A DNA stretch of 64,000 nt, from positions 32,257 to 96,256 of the forward strand of contig JADJNA010000052.1 in assembly GCA_016709305.1 (NCBI GenBank), written 5' to 3'. Each line of letters opens with the position of its first letter. The first letter of the stretch is position 1. The DNA comes from Candidatus Villigracilis saccharophilus. GTDB taxonomy: Bacteria > Chloroflexota > Anaerolineae > Anaerolineales > Villigracilaceae. The notes beneath the pieces were generated by a model. That model was given only the letters and a program-made list of their open reading frames with translations. It did no database searches and was not told the origin of the DNA. Shown one piece after another: positions 9,434 through 19,084 of the stretch. A program made the translations under genes and the position numbers.

Positions 9434-11253
9434 GCCTTATGATAAAACTTGCAGACGGTACACCTGTCCGTGATCTCAACAAGAATGGGCGGTTGGATGT
9501 GTATGAAGACCCGAGTCGCCTTGTGGATGAACGGGTTGAGGATCTGTTGTCACAAATGAGTCTCGAAGAGAAGGCTGGATTGATGTTCCATACCATTCTG
9601 GCTGTGGGTCAGGATGGCGAACTGGTTGAGGGCATGTCACCGTTTGGACCGGTTTCCACCAACTCCCTCGTTTCGGGCAAGCTGATGAATCATTTCAACG
9701 TTCATGGACTACCGACGCCTCGTCTGGCTGCCCGATGGCATAATAAATTGCAAGCCTTGGCGGAAAGCACCGGTATGGGCATCCCTGTCACTATCTCATC
9801 CGATCCTCGGCATGGGTTCAACGATAATCCACTGACCAATCTTCAAGCGGTTAGCTTTTCTCAATGGACTGAACCTATCGGGTTGGCTGCGATTGGGGAT
9901 GCGGAGCTTGTCCGAAAGTATGGCGACATAGCCCGTCAGGAATATCTCGCGGTTGGTATTAGGGTGGCTTTGCACCCAATGGCCGATCTAGCCACAGAAC
10001 CACGCTGGGCGCGGATCAACGGCACTTTTGGCGAGGATGCAGTTCAGGCAGCCGGCCTCGTCGAGGCGTACATTCAGGGTTTTCAAGGTCAGATTTTAGG
10101 ACCAAAAAGTGTTGCCTGCATGACCAAGCATTTCCCGGGCGGCGGACCACAAAAAGATGGTGAAGATCCGCATTTCCCTTATGGACGAGAGCAGACATAC
10201 CCGGGGAATAATTTCAACTATCATCTGATCCCCTTCGAAGCGGCCGTCAAAGCGAACACCGCCCAAATCATGCCGTACTATGGGATGCCAGTCGGGACAA
10301 AATTTGAACCCATCGGTTTTGGATTCAATAAAGGCGTTATCACTCGCCTGCTGCGCGAAAAATATGGATTCAATGGTGTGGTCTGCACCGATTGGGGATT
10401 GCTAAGCGACAGATCCATTGGGTCGCATGTTATGAAAGCACGCGCCTGGGGCGTTGAGCATTTGAGCGTTCAGGAACGGGCGTGGATGGCGATTGAAGCG
10501 GGCGTTGATCAGTTTGGGGGAGAGGAATGTCCAGAAGTCATCATCGAGTTGGTCCGTTCGGGACAGCTCTCTGAAGCCCGGCTGGATCAGTCTGTGCGCC
10601 GTCTTTTACGAGACAAATTCATCCTTAACTTGTTTGATAACCCTTACATTTCAGAAGACGCAGCAGAAAAGATCGTGGGACGTGAAGACTTTGTGTCCGC
10701 CGGTGACTTGGCCCAGCGCCGATCCATTGTGCTGCTGAAGAATGGACAAAGCCCTTCAGTGCCAATATTGCCATTGAGCGGAATGCCAAAGCTTTACTTG
10801 GAAAACGTATCGGAACAGGTTGCAAGAGACTACGGCAAGGTTATCCAAAATCCTGATGAAGCAGACCTGGCTATCTTACGGCTTAAGGCGCCTTTTGAAC
10901 ATCGTGATAACGAATTTCTAGAGAGTATGTTCCATGCCGGAGACCTTGACTTCAAGTTGCCTGAGTTGGAGCGAATCCTTAACATCTTGCACCGTGTCCC
11001 CACGATTATCGATATTTATCTGGATCGCCCTGCCGTCATCCCAGAAATTACAGCGGCGGCTGTCTGTCTACTGGCCAACTTTGGCGCCAGTGACGCGGCC
11101 GTATTGGATGTGATATTCGGGCGTTCCGCTCCCCAAGGTCGGCTGCCCTTTGAGTTGCCTCTATCCATGAAAACGGTTAGAAGACAAAAAGAGGATTTAC
11201 CCTATGATTCAGATACTCCCTTGTTCCCCTTCGGTTTTGGCTTAACCTATTGA
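9430..11253 (+). CDS. GH3 family glycoside hydrolase (second paralogue)
   Basis: A 607-residue GH3 enzyme translationally coupled to the previous gene by a 4-base overlap. It belongs to a different branch: the N-terminus carries DLNKNGRLDVYEDPSRLVDE, then ISSDPRHGFNDNP, KHFPGGGP and nucleophile D321 in GVVCTDWGLL. It has the TIM barrel and the alpha/beta sandwich (ending LFPFGFGLTY) but stops without the fibronectin-type third domain. The KHFPGGGP motif is the usual KHF substrate-contact region. Likely an exo-beta-glucosidase or xylosidase; specificity is not readable. It closes the glycosidase operon, 14 bases before the end of the convergent STAND gene, with no clear hairpin between them. 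Confidence 0.85.
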   Translation: MSLMIKLADGTPVRDLNKNGRLDVYEDPSRLVDERVEDLLSQMSLEEKAGLMFHTILAVGQDGELVEGMSPFGPVSTNSLVSGKLMNHFNVHGLPTPRLAARWHNKLQALAESTGMGIPVTISSDPRHGFNDNPLTNLQAVSFSQWTEPIGLAAIGDAELVRKYGDIARQEYLAVGIRVALHPMADLATEPRWARINGTFGEDAVQAAGLVEAYIQGFQGQILGPKSVACMTKHFPGGGPQKDGEDPHFPYGREQTYPGNNFNYHLIPFEAAVKANTAQIMPYYGMPVGTKFEPIGFGFNKGVITRLLREKYGFNGVVCTDWGLLSDRSIGSHVMKARAWGVEHLSVQERAWMAIEAGVDQFGGEECPEVIIELVRSGQLSEARLDQSVRRLLRDKFILNLFDNPYISEDAAEKIVGREDFVSAGDLAQRRSIVLLKNGQSPSVPILPLSGMPKLYLENVSEQVARDYGKVIQNPDEADLAILRLKAPFEHRDNEFLESMFHAGDLDFKLPELERILNILHRVPTIIDIYLDRPAVIPEITAAAVCLLANFGASDAAVLDVIFGRSAPQGRLPFELPLSMKTVRRQKEDLPYDSDTPLFPFGFGLTY

Positions 11254-11267
11254 GTCAACAAAATATT

Positions 11268-14200
11268 TTAATCACTATCCTTGGGTTCGATCTCGAACGC
11301 CCCTAGTGCCTTAAGCGCTGCTCGTTCTGCCGCATTCAGACCGCTCACTCCTCGTATTTGCATCCGCTCGTATGGGCGGTCAATCAGGATTTTTTCTGCT
11401 ACCTTTCCGAGCTTTACATCAGTGATAAGGGTCGTTCCTTCTTCATCACTGCTTGCCAAAAAGCATTCATCCTGACTTAACGCAAATCCCCAAACCCGGC
11501 TCGTGTGCCCTTCTATTTGGATTGGGTTTGTCGGGGCATCCGGCGAGGAGGTGTTCCACAGGTATATAGTGGATTCTGCACTGCCTGTGGCTGTCACATT
11601 TCCACCCGCCCCAATGGCTGCCGCTCTTGTACGATTGCCATCCACACTAATGGATACAGTTTGGATTAATTCAGTTGTTTCAGCATTCCAGAATTTAAGT
11701 AAATGTTCATTGCTGCTGGTGATGATTGTTTTGCCATCTGAATTGAAACGAATGGCACCGACTGGGACCGTACCGTGCTGCATTCTGCCTTTAATCTCTC
11801 CGGATTTCACATCCCAGATTGTAACCATGCCGTTTGTATGACCGCTCACCAGGTTCATTCCGCTTGGGTCAAACGCCAGCGACCAGACATCAGAAGATGT
11901 CCCAAAAGTATGGGCTTTCGCAGCGCCTGCATCCAGGCTGAGATCCCAGATTATGATCCCATGCGGTGAGCCTCCGGTGGCAAGATGGGATCCATCCTGA
12001 CTGAATGTAAGGCTCCAGATTTGCCCTGTGTGCCCTAGATATGTTCGGATGCAGTGGAGAGAAGCAGCATCCCAGAGTCTTAAGAATCGGTCATCTCCCG
12101 CGGTGGCAAAGGTTTTTCCATCTGGGCTGAACGCGATTGTCCACACTGGCCCCGCATGGCCTTGGAACTTCGCAATGTAACGGTGGCTTTGCAAGTCCCA
12201 GATTCTAATCTTTCCACTTGCATCTCCCTGAAAGAGCAGACGACTGTCCGGGCTGAAGGCATTGGCTCCGATCAGGCGGCTATATCCTTCTACAACTCGT
12301 ATCAGTTTCCCGCTTTCGACATTCCATATCTTGATATTTTCTCCATGTGAGAGCGTGGCCAACAAGTCGTTTCGGCTGAAGGCAAGGAAACCGATATGGT
12401 TTTGATGTCCCATTAACCTTTTCTCGTATTGCAACTGATGCTCTGCCACCATCTGCCAGATCTCCACAGAACCATCGTGACCACCGTTTACCAAATAGCT
12501 CCCTTCTGAATCAAAAGCCAGGGATGTAGGCCCGTTGGAGCGGCTGGTGATGGTCTCGACCAACTCTCCAGTTTGTACATCCCATATATTGATTCGGGGA
12601 TCTTGCTCGCAGCAAGCCGCCACCCACTTTCCACTGGGGTGAAAGGCAACATTCATTGTTCCAGGGGCGGAATGACGTAAGACGCGCACGAGTTGTCCAT
12701 TCTGGATATCCCAGACATGTAAATTCTCTTCATCGCCACCTGAAATAAGTAACGCACCATCTGGACTGAACGCAACGGACCAAACACGGGTTGCGTGACC
12801 TTTCAAGGTGAAGCGTAATGCCTTTTCTTTAATGTTCCATATGCAGATCTGTGAGTCTGCACCTCCACTGGCCAGGAACTGCCCACCAGGATGAAACGCT
12901 ACGGAATGAACCCAATTCTGATGACCTTCAAAGGTATGAATATGTCTACCTGTTTGTATATCCCAAAGGCTGACCCGTCCCCGGAAATGGCTGCAGGCTA
13001 GCTGTGTTTCATCCTGGCTGAACGCAAGCGACCATGCACGGCTTGCATTGGCAACCGTCCAAACTGGTTTTCCGTCAGCAACATTCCAGCAACGAATATG
13101 CCCATCATATGTGCTAGCTGCAAGATAAGTCCCACTCGGACTCATAGCCATGGCGCTGATGGTTTCCAAAGGTTCCGTGAAACGCGAATCAATGAACTCG
13201 GAGGATGAAAAATTTGCGTCCTGAGCCTCAACCCCTTGTAAATAAACCTGGCGGAGGGCAAGCCCGGAAAAATCGTCCCCCCGAATATTCGTTTTGAGCT
13301 GGATTGCAAGGTTTAACAGATTGCCGCCCGCGTAGCCTTGCGCTTCACGAGGCAGCTGTTTTACATGGATCACCAGTTGGCGCAGGTGTTCAGATAGCAT
13401 GACGTGGCTTCCAAAATGACGTTTAAGATTAGAAAGGATTGGCTGCAGGATCATTCTGACCTGACCGTCCCGAATATGGTCAAGACTCTGGCTCTTGACC
13501 AAAGCATGCTTTGTTATGGCTTCCACCTGTCGCTTGATCATTTGCTCAACAACTGTGGAGACCAGACGATCTGTCACATATTCGAGCAATACTGGGAGAA
13601 GAAAGAACACTGCCCCTTCATCGCCGCGTTCGATAAGTGACCGTTGGCGAAGGGACAACAGCGCAGATAGGATTTCAGCGTTCGGGATGTCCAGTAGAAA
13701 ATTGCGGCGAAGTGTGTCCAGCCTGACCGGGTCGCGTTCGATAGCCAGCCAGAATAGAATCTCCTTTTCCATGGCCGACAATTGTTCGATTTGGTTGCCC
13801 AGTAATTGATTCAGAGTATGCAGGGTAACCGGAGCCTCCCGCAGGAAAGCAGCCAGGTCACCTCCGAATAGATCCCTCACGGTGGTTGATGCAATTTTAA
13901 GAGCCAGCGGATTTCCCGTGTAATAATGAACGAAGACATCCCAAAAGTCTGAGGAGCCGAACAGACCCTTGTCACTCAGCAGGGACTGGCTGGCCACGCT
14001 GGAGAGTCCTGAAATCCTCATTTCCCGTAATGGAGATTTTCCACCCTCAAAACCATCAAGCTCTTTCGGACTTTCCCTACTGGTCAGGATCAGGCAACTT
14101 TTATGGCGGTTTTGAGCGATCTTTTGGAACATCTGTTGGTAATCTTCATACCCCTCCTTATATATACCAGACAGATTGCCCGCACGATGAAGCGTTTCCA

Positions 14201-14927
14201 CATTGTCTAGAATGAGCAAACATCGATGTTGCTGCAGTAACTCTAACAGTAGTTGAATCGAAGGCTTGGATGCATGTACCGGGGAGAGGATTTGAAAGCA
14301 TTCCAGCAGCAGGTTCGGCAGAAGTGGTGCATTACGCAGGGAGCGCCAGATGACGTAATCAAACTCTTTCGACACATCCTGAGCAAATTTTACAACTAGG
14401 GTCGTTTTTCCGATCCCGCCCATCCCTACGATAGTTACCAAACGGCACTGGTCGTCAATGACCCATTCAGTTAGATTAGCGAGTTCTTTCTCACGACCAT
14501 ACACATCGATAATATCAGGCGCATCCCCCCAATCGATTCGTTGCAATGAGGTACTCCCGTCCTGGGTTGCAGCAGAGAGATCCAGGGATTGGGTTTCAGC
14601 TATTTGCAGCAAATCCCGGAACCAATTTTCATCAAATATCGATTTACGGCGGGACGCACTCTCATCGGCCTGGGCCCAGAGGGCAATTGCTTCATCATAT
14701 TCATGACCCTTGGTAAATGAACCCTGCGTCAGAAAATAAGCGATTAAGTTCTTCAGATGGGTGGAATCAGGAAACGCAGTCCCGGCTTCCCAGTGTTGAA
14801 TCGTTCTTCTGGATACTGCCAGGGCATCCGCTACTTCCTTTTGGGTCAGATTGATCTTCTCCCTCAAGCCCAGGATCATTTGTCCGAGACGAAAATCCGT
14901 AATTTTGTACTGCCGGTGCCCGGTCAT
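11268..14927 (-). CDS. HTH / NB-ARC / WD40 STAND-type regulator
   Basis: A 1219-residue signal-transduction ATPase. Order of parts: XRE-like helix-turn-helix (residues ~12-65, with LTQKEVADALAVSRRTIQHW), a linker, an NB-ARC ATPase (P-loop GMGGIGKTT at 168-176, Walker B RCLLILDN at 236-242, GNPLAL motif near 345), a winged/helical region, a short pentapeptide-like stretch (~585-610), then about 13-14 WD40 repeats to ~1180 (recurring VWSVAFSPDG, RIWDLQ). This architecture is known in Chloroflexota, cyanobacteria and actinobacteria; STAND proteins are usually ligand-triggered switches in regulation or defence. It is divergent from the C-glycoside operon beginning at 15184, which makes a local regulatory role plausible but unproven. 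No effector domain (nuclease, TIR, protease) is visible. Confidence 0.85.
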   Translation of the reverse strand: MTGHRQYKITDFRLGQMILGLREKINLTQKEVADALAVSRRTIQHWEAGTAFPDSTHLKNLIAYFLTQGSFTKGHEYDEAIALWAQADESASRRKSIFDENWFRDLLQIAETQSLDLSAATQDGSTSLQRIDWGDAPDIIDVYGREKELANLTEWVIDDQCRLVTIVGMGGIGKTTLVVKFAQDVSKEFDYVIWRSLRNAPLLPNLLLECFQILSPVHASKPSIQLLLELLQQHRCLLILDNVETLHRAGNLSGIYKEGYEDYQQMFQKIAQNRHKSCLILTSRESPKELDGFEGGKSPLREMRISGLSSVASQSLLSDKGLFGSSDFWDVFVHYYTGNPLALKIASTTVRDLFGGDLAAFLREAPVTLHTLNQLLGNQIEQLSAMEKEILFWLAIERDPVRLDTLRRNFLLDIPNAEILSALLSLRQRSLIERGDEGAVFFLLPVLLEYVTDRLVSTVVEQMIKRQVEAITKHALVKSQSLDHIRDGQVRMILQPILSNLKRHFGSHVMLSEHLRQLVIHVKQLPREAQGYAGGNLLNLAIQLKTNIRGDDFSGLALRQVYLQGVEAQDANFSSSEFIDSRFTEPLETISAMAMSPSGTYLAASTYDGHIRCWNVADGKPVWTVANASRAWSLAFSQDETQLACSHFRGRVSLWDIQTGRHIHTFEGHQNWVHSVAFHPGGQFLASGGADSQICIWNIKEKALRFTLKGHATRVWSVAFSPDGALLISGGDEENLHVWDIQNGQLVRVLRHSAPGTMNVAFHPSGKWVAACCEQDPRINIWDVQTGELVETITSRSNGPTSLAFDSEGSYLVNGGHDGSVEIWQMVAEHQLQYEKRLMGHQNHIGFLAFSRNDLLATLSHGENIKIWNVESGKLIRVVEGYSRLIGANAFSPDSRLLFQGDASGKIRIWDLQSHRYIAKFQGHAGPVWTIAFSPDGKTFATAGDDRFLRLWDAASLHCIRTYLGHTGQIWSLTFSQDGSHLATGGSPHGIIIWDLSLDAGAAKAHTFGTSSDVWSLAFDPSGMNLVSGHTNGMVTIWDVKSGEIKGRMQHGTVPVGAIRFNSDGKTIITSSNEHLLKFWNAETTELIQTVSISVDGNRTRAAAIGAGGNVTATGSAESTIYLWNTSSPDAPTNPIQIEGHTSRVWGFALSQDECFLASSDEEGTTLITDVKLGKVAEKILIDRPYERMQIRGVSGLNAAERAALKALGAFEIEPKDSD

Positions 14928-15183
14928 ATATAGTTCAGTCCTCGATTTTCTCTTGGCGTGATATTGGTCTGGATAAAGTGAAGTATTGTGAAACGGAAAA
15001 GCGAAACAAAGCGTAGTTACGTTTGCCAGCTTTTGCGATACCCTATAAATACGTGCGATCGTTTTTAAACAGCGACAATGTATGTGACTAATTGTTTTCT
15101 ATAAAAATCATACCATAAATCATCCGGTTGTTGAAAGTTACTCTTCCATCTATAAGGAAACGAACCCGGGTGAGGAGCGAACC
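14928..15183. promoter_or_regulatory. Divergent intergenic region between STAND regulator and C-glycoside operon
   Basis: This 256-base AT-rich gap must carry the promoters of both divergent transcription units. It ends with GAGGAGCG ahead of the ATG at 15184. TATA-like stretches (CTATAAATAC near 15042 and CTATAAAAATC near 15100) could be -10 regions, but none has a well spaced -35 I would commit to. No obvious long operator dyad was seen. Confidence 0.4.
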
Positions 15184-16179
15184 ATGACCGTTGCAAGTAA
15201 GCTCAGACGAGCTGTGTCTTTGTACAGCTTTCAAGAGGAGTATTTCCACCGCACGATGACCCTTGAGCAGATCATTGCCACAAGTGCAAAGCTGGGGATT
15301 CCGGGGATAGAGATCCTGGGTGATCAAATGATCCGTGGGTATCCGAATATTCCGGATGAATTTGTCAAACAATGGCATTCCTGGATGGATAAATATGGCG
15401 TTGAACCCGCCTGTCTCGATAATTTTCTAGACTGGAACAAATATAAGGGTCGCGTCATGACTGAAGATGAGCAGGTCGAATCTATGACACTCGACATCAT
15501 TAATGCCAGGAAGCTGGGGATTCCGGTCGTTCGAGTAATCCATGATGTAAAGCCTATAATTCTGGAGCGCCTAGCCCCAGCCGCCGAGAAACATAAAGTG
15601 AAACTGGCGTTGGAGGTTCATGCCCCAAACGACTTGGATACTCCATTTGAACAGGAATTGTACGAGATGTTCTGCAGATTGCAGTCGCCTTATGTAGGAT
15701 TTGCTGTTGATTTCAGCCTATATACGAAGCGCTTGCCGCGCATTATTTCCGAACGATATCAACGTGAGAACATGAATCCGGGCCTTGTTGAATACCTTGT
15801 AAGTGCGTACAACGAGAACAGACTTGAAAAGGGGGAGGCTCTGCCGCCGAAGATTATGTCAATGGGCGGGCGTGAGATCGACATCATGTGGGCTTTTATG
15901 GGCACGCATATGATCTGTTCCGATCCGCGCAAGATGTTGAACTATATGCCATACATCCTTCATGTCCACGGAAAATTCTGGGAAATGCTGCCGGATAATA
16001 CCGAATATAGCATCCCTTATCATGAAGTTATCCCAGTACTGATCGAAGGTGGGTATCAGGGATATATCGCAAGTGAATATGAGGGGAATCGTTGGCTGCA
16101 TGATGCCTTGCCGGTGGACAGCACAGAACAAGTACGCCGCCATCAGGCGATGCTCAGACATTTGCTCAAAGAATCATAA
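15184..16179 (+). CDS. C-glycoside deglycosidase alpha subunit-like TIM-barrel protein (pair 1)
   Basis: A 331-residue xylose-isomerase-like TIM barrel. Candidate metal ligands follow the family order: E144 (in LALEVHAP), D176 (VGFAVDFS), H260 or H262 (ILHVHGKF) and E298 or E300 (ASEYEG). H146 in the ExH motif sits where the general base is proposed in C-glycoside deglycosidases (CGD). The call rests mainly on the gene 39 bases downstream, which has the DUF6379/CGD beta pattern: CGDs are alpha/beta heteromers that cleave the C-C bond of 3-keto C-glycosides using Mn2+. GAGGAGCG precedes the start. Alternative: another keto-sugar isomerase that also uses a DUF6379 partner. It shares ~30% or so by eye with the alpha-like genes at 16674 and 21832. 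Confidence 0.75.
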   Translation: MTVASKLRRAVSLYSFQEEYFHRTMTLEQIIATSAKLGIPGIEILGDQMIRGYPNIPDEFVKQWHSWMDKYGVEPACLDNFLDWNKYKGRVMTEDEQVESMTLDIINARKLGIPVVRVIHDVKPIILERLAPAAEKHKVKLALEVHAPNDLDTPFEQELYEMFCRLQSPYVGFAVDFSLYTKRLPRIISERYQRENMNPGLVEYLVSAYNENRLEKGEALPPKIMSMGGREIDIMWAFMGTHMICSDPRKMLNYMPYILHVHGKFWEMLPDNTEYSIPYHEVIPVLIEGGYQGYIASEYEGNRWLHDALPVDSTEQVRRHQAMLRHLLKES

Positions 16180-16218
16180 TGAGCGGGATTTCCAGGATTA
16201 TTTATAGGAGCAATACCG

Positions 16219-16611
16219 ATGTATGACAAAGCAATCATTGTTGGGGAAGAATTCAGAAATGTAAAGAAAGGGGAAACTATCACTGGGTTTCAGGTGGGGA
16301 TGCGGATTCCATACTATCGCGGGGTTGTTTTATCGCTGCTTGATAATACCCGGCTCACCATTGACGGGGAACTGATCCCGCACGATCAAATCTCCCTAAC
16401 CATCAGCGGCAAAACACTGCCGCTCGCAGAGTTGGAAAACGACCCGGTTACGAAATGGGAGTTTGGCGATGTTGGCATTTTGACTATTCGCAGACTAGGC
16501 GGCCTATCGGTTGGTACGCATATGGTAGTGCTTTATCAGCATGTTCGAACTCCCTATATCCCCGGTGGAGTGGGTGGTGAGGATCAAAAGACCTTATTGA
16601 TTTTTGCTTGA
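16219..16611 (+). CDS. DUF6379 / C-glycoside deglycosidase beta subunit-like protein (pair 1)
   Basis: A 130-residue all-beta protein. Recognisable features of the DUF6379 family are present: GFQVGMRIPYYRGVVLSLLD, then DGELIPHDQISLTISGK, LTIRRLGGLSVGTH and a closing RTPYIPGG. In characterised C-glycoside deglycosidases this small subunit packs against the TIM-barrel alpha subunit and completes the active site. It is preceded by ATAGGAG and follows its presumed alpha partner by 39 bases, with the next alpha-like gene 62 bases on. No signal peptide. I am fairly sure of the family and less sure of the substrate. Confidence 0.78.
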   Translation: MYDKAIIVGEEFRNVKKGETITGFQVGMRIPYYRGVVLSLLDNTRLTIDGELIPHDQISLTISGKTLPLAELENDPVTKWEFGDVGILTIRRLGGLSVGTHMVVLYQHVRTPYIPGGVGGEDQKTLLIFA

Positions 16612-16673
16612 AAAGGGCATTGTTTTGCATAAACACTAATTGAAGTTTTTCATTGCTTTTAAGGAGAATAATA

Positions 16674-17558
16674 ATGACCAGTTCAATGCCAAGTATCGCA
16701 AAACCGAAACGCGGTGTTTCGCTCTACAGTTATTCGGGTGAATACGGCGTGACGATGACCTTGGAGGATATGTTCGCAGATATGCACGACATAGGGGCGG
16801 AAGGCTTGGAAATTTTGGCGAATACACATATTGATGGATACCCCGAGCCTACAGATGTCTGGGTTGAGAACTGGTTCAGGCTCTTGGAGAAGTACAAGAT
16901 CATACCAGTCGAGTATGGTCATTGGGTTGATTCCCGTCAATACCAGGGACGTGAACTTACAACTATAGAATCATATGACAAGCTTTTACGGGATATAAAG
17001 CTTGCCAATAGGCTTGGCTTCACTGTCATGCGCACTAAGCTGGGAGTGATTGATGATGACTTGACGCCTGTAAAGAACTGGCGGGAATTTATAACGATGG
17101 CGTTGCCGGACGCGGAAAAATACAACGTTCGAATGTGCCCGGAAATCCATAGCCCGACCATATTGAAATCGAAAATGGTCGATGACTATGTGGAATTCAT
17201 CGAAAAACAAAAGACAAAGCATTTTGGGATTAATATCGATTTTGGGGTTTTCCAAACCAACCCGATGCCAATGTGGGAGGGTCAGGATCTTTCTACGATG
17301 AAATTCAGTCCGGTGGAAGACATCGTACCGCTGCTTCCTTATACCTATGCATGTCATGCCAAATTTGTGAATATGAGTGATGACTTCATAGAAACAACCA
17401 CTCCCTATGACAGGATCATTGAACTGATGATAAAGCATGGTTGGGATGGCTATCTTTTGAGTGAATATGAAGGCAAGAACAAGGATGTGCCCGGCTATTC
17501 TTCCGGACAACTCCGCCGTCAGCACATCCTTATGAAGCGTTTATTGGGCGAAGAATAG
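16674..17558 (+). CDS. C-glycoside deglycosidase alpha subunit-like TIM-barrel protein (pair 2)
   Basis: A 294-residue TIM barrel, shorter than pair 1. I use ATG 16674, which has AAGGAG seven bases upstream, rather than the TTG at 16653. The candidate metal-site motifs are conserved: MCPEIHSP, INIDFGVF, CHAKFVN and LLSEYEGK. The opening RGVSLYSYSGEYGVTMTLED closely parallels RAVSLYSFQEEYFHRTMTLE in pair 1, so the two are paralogues that probably arose by duplication. Its presumed beta partner starts 23 bases downstream. It lacks the ~40-residue insertion before the third motif that is present in pair 1 (around its residues 185-240), which suggests a different substrate pocket. Confidence 0.75.
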   Translation: MTSSMPSIAKPKRGVSLYSYSGEYGVTMTLEDMFADMHDIGAEGLEILANTHIDGYPEPTDVWVENWFRLLEKYKIIPVEYGHWVDSRQYQGRELTTIESYDKLLRDIKLANRLGFTVMRTKLGVIDDDLTPVKNWREFITMALPDAEKYNVRMCPEIHSPTILKSKMVDDYVEFIEKQKTKHFGINIDFGVFQTNPMPMWEGQDLSTMKFSPVEDIVPLLPYTYACHAKFVNMSDDFIETTTPYDRIIELMIKHGWDGYLLSEYEGKNKDVPGYSSGQLRRQHILMKRLLGEE

Positions 17559-17581
17559 TAATCATTGATAGGAGATTTACG

Positions 17582-17995
17582 ATGCTAGATAAAGAACATA
17601 TCCAATCCCGTGGTTTTCGCAACGTTATTCATGACGGACAAATCATCGGCTTTCAATTCGCTTTTCGATCAAATTATTACCGAGGTGTCTGGCTATCTCA
17701 ACTGAGACCGTCAACAGTGATTGTTGACGGTGAAACGTTCAGCGGAGAGCAGATTGCCTGGACTATCTGTGGAAAGTTCTATGAACAAGCTGAACTGGCA
17801 CAGTATGGCGATGTTCACTGGGCTTTACTGGAACCAGCAATCCTGACTGTCCGCAAACCAGGTGGCCTGACGCAGGGTTTTCATGACCTTGAAGTTAAGT
17901 ATGCATACAGTTGTTCCTATTTTCCACCGGCAATGGATGAACTGATGGTCTCCATAAGCTCAGGACCTTTAATAAGACGACTGCTCCTTGTGTGA
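17582..17995 (+). CDS. DUF6379 / C-glycoside deglycosidase beta subunit-like protein (pair 2)
   Basis: A 137-residue beta protein with the same scaffold as the beta gene of pair 1: GFQFAFRSNYYRGVWLSQLR, VDGETFSGEQIAWTICGK, LTVRKPGGLTQGFHDLEVKY. GATAGGAG lies ahead of the start. It follows the pair 2 alpha gene by 23 bases. The last ~20 residues (SGPLIRRLLLV) are an unusual tail compared with pair 1. After it a 115-base gap without a clear terminator leads to the next isomerase gene. Confidence 0.77.
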   Translation: MLDKEHIQSRGFRNVIHDGQIIGFQFAFRSNYYRGVWLSQLRPSTVIVDGETFSGEQIAWTICGKFYEQAELAQYGDVHWALLEPAILTVRKPGGLTQGFHDLEVKYAYSCSYFPPAMDELMVSISSGPLIRRLLLV

Positions 17996-18110
17996 AGTAA
18001 TACCTGCTAGTGCATGATCTGTCTTTGAGTAATGTAAACCAGCAGACTAAAGGAAGTTAGTAAGAAAATCAATTGATCGAAAAACAACCTTTGCCAAAAC
18101 GGAGAATTTT

Positions 18111-19069
18111 ATGAAACTTGGTGTATTGACCGTTCTATTTCAAGACCGTCCTCTGGACAAAGCCCTTGACCAACTAGTCAAGCTGGGCGTTCAGGCTGTT
18201 GAGATCGGCACCGGCTCCTATCCGGGAAACGCACACTGCAACCCGACTGAACTACTCAAAGATCAGAAAGCCATCAAAGCCTATCGCAAGAATATTGAAG
18301 ACCGTGGACTGATAATCAGTGCTTTTTCCTGCCATGCAAATCCACTTTCGCCGGACAAGGCATTTGCCGCAGAGTCAGACCGTGTCTATCGTGAAACAGT
18401 TCGCCTTGCTGCTGAAATGGAAGTGGGTGTTGTAAATCTCTTTTCGGGCTGCCCAGGAGATTCAGAAGATGCCAAATTCCCGAACTGGGTTACTTGTGCC
18501 TGGCCGCCTGAATATCTTCAAGTATTAGATTGGCAATGGAATCAAAAAGTGATCCCATACTGGCAGGAAGCAGGTCCGTTTGCAGAAAAGGCGGGAGTCA
18601 AGTTGGCTTTTGAAATGCATCCGGGATTTGTTGTCTACAATCCGGAAACTCTTTTGCGCCTGCGGGAGGCCGTAGGACCAGTCATCGGCGCGAACTATGA
18701 TCCGAGTCACTTGTTCTGGCAGGGTATCGATCCCGTTGCTTCCATTCATTACCTCTCCGGCTCCATCCATCATTTCCATGCCAAAGATACATGGATGCCC
18801 GCAATATTGCAGTCAATGGAGTGTTGGATACCAAACCATACAGCAAACTACCATTGCGATCCTGGACCTTCCGCACGGTTGGATATGGACATGATCAGTT
18901 CACTTGGCGTTCCATCGTCAGTGCCTTACGTTTGAGTGGATACGATTATGTCATGTCAATCGAACATGAAGATCCTCTGGCTTCGATTGATGAAGGCTTG
19001 GGGAAGGCTGTCAGTTTCCTAAAGGATGTTCTATTGACCGAACAGCCAGCTGCTATGTGGTGGGCATAG
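18111..19069 (+). CDS. YcjR/IolE-like sugar isomerase/epimerase (frameshifted near 18790)
   Basis: A TIM-barrel protein of about 319 residues in the family of YcjR-like enzymes that act on keto-sugars and glycosides. Signature features: TVLFQDRPLDKALDQL, GTGSYPGNAHCNP, and metal-ligand motifs FEMHPGF, NYDPSHLFW, HFHAKDT and IEHEDP. The first frame ends at 18935 with an unrelated tail; the second frame from about 18791 supplies MDARNIAVNGVLDTKPYSK and the family C-terminus to 19069. About one base is missing at KDT/MDA (ACATGG, ~18788-18792). The start has CGGAGAATTTT upstream. The stop abuts the glucokinase gene. Inference: it may handle the 3-keto sugar released in the C-glycoside pathway or a related keto-glycoside. 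Confidence 0.74.
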
Positions 19070-19084
19070 ATGATGAGGCGAAAT

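Noticed and set aside
11268..14927. STAND protein as an anti-phage defence system (Avs-like)
   Set aside because: It has HTH, NB-ARC and WD40 parts but no visible nuclease, TIR or protease effector, and no defence genes nearby; regulation is the simpler reading.
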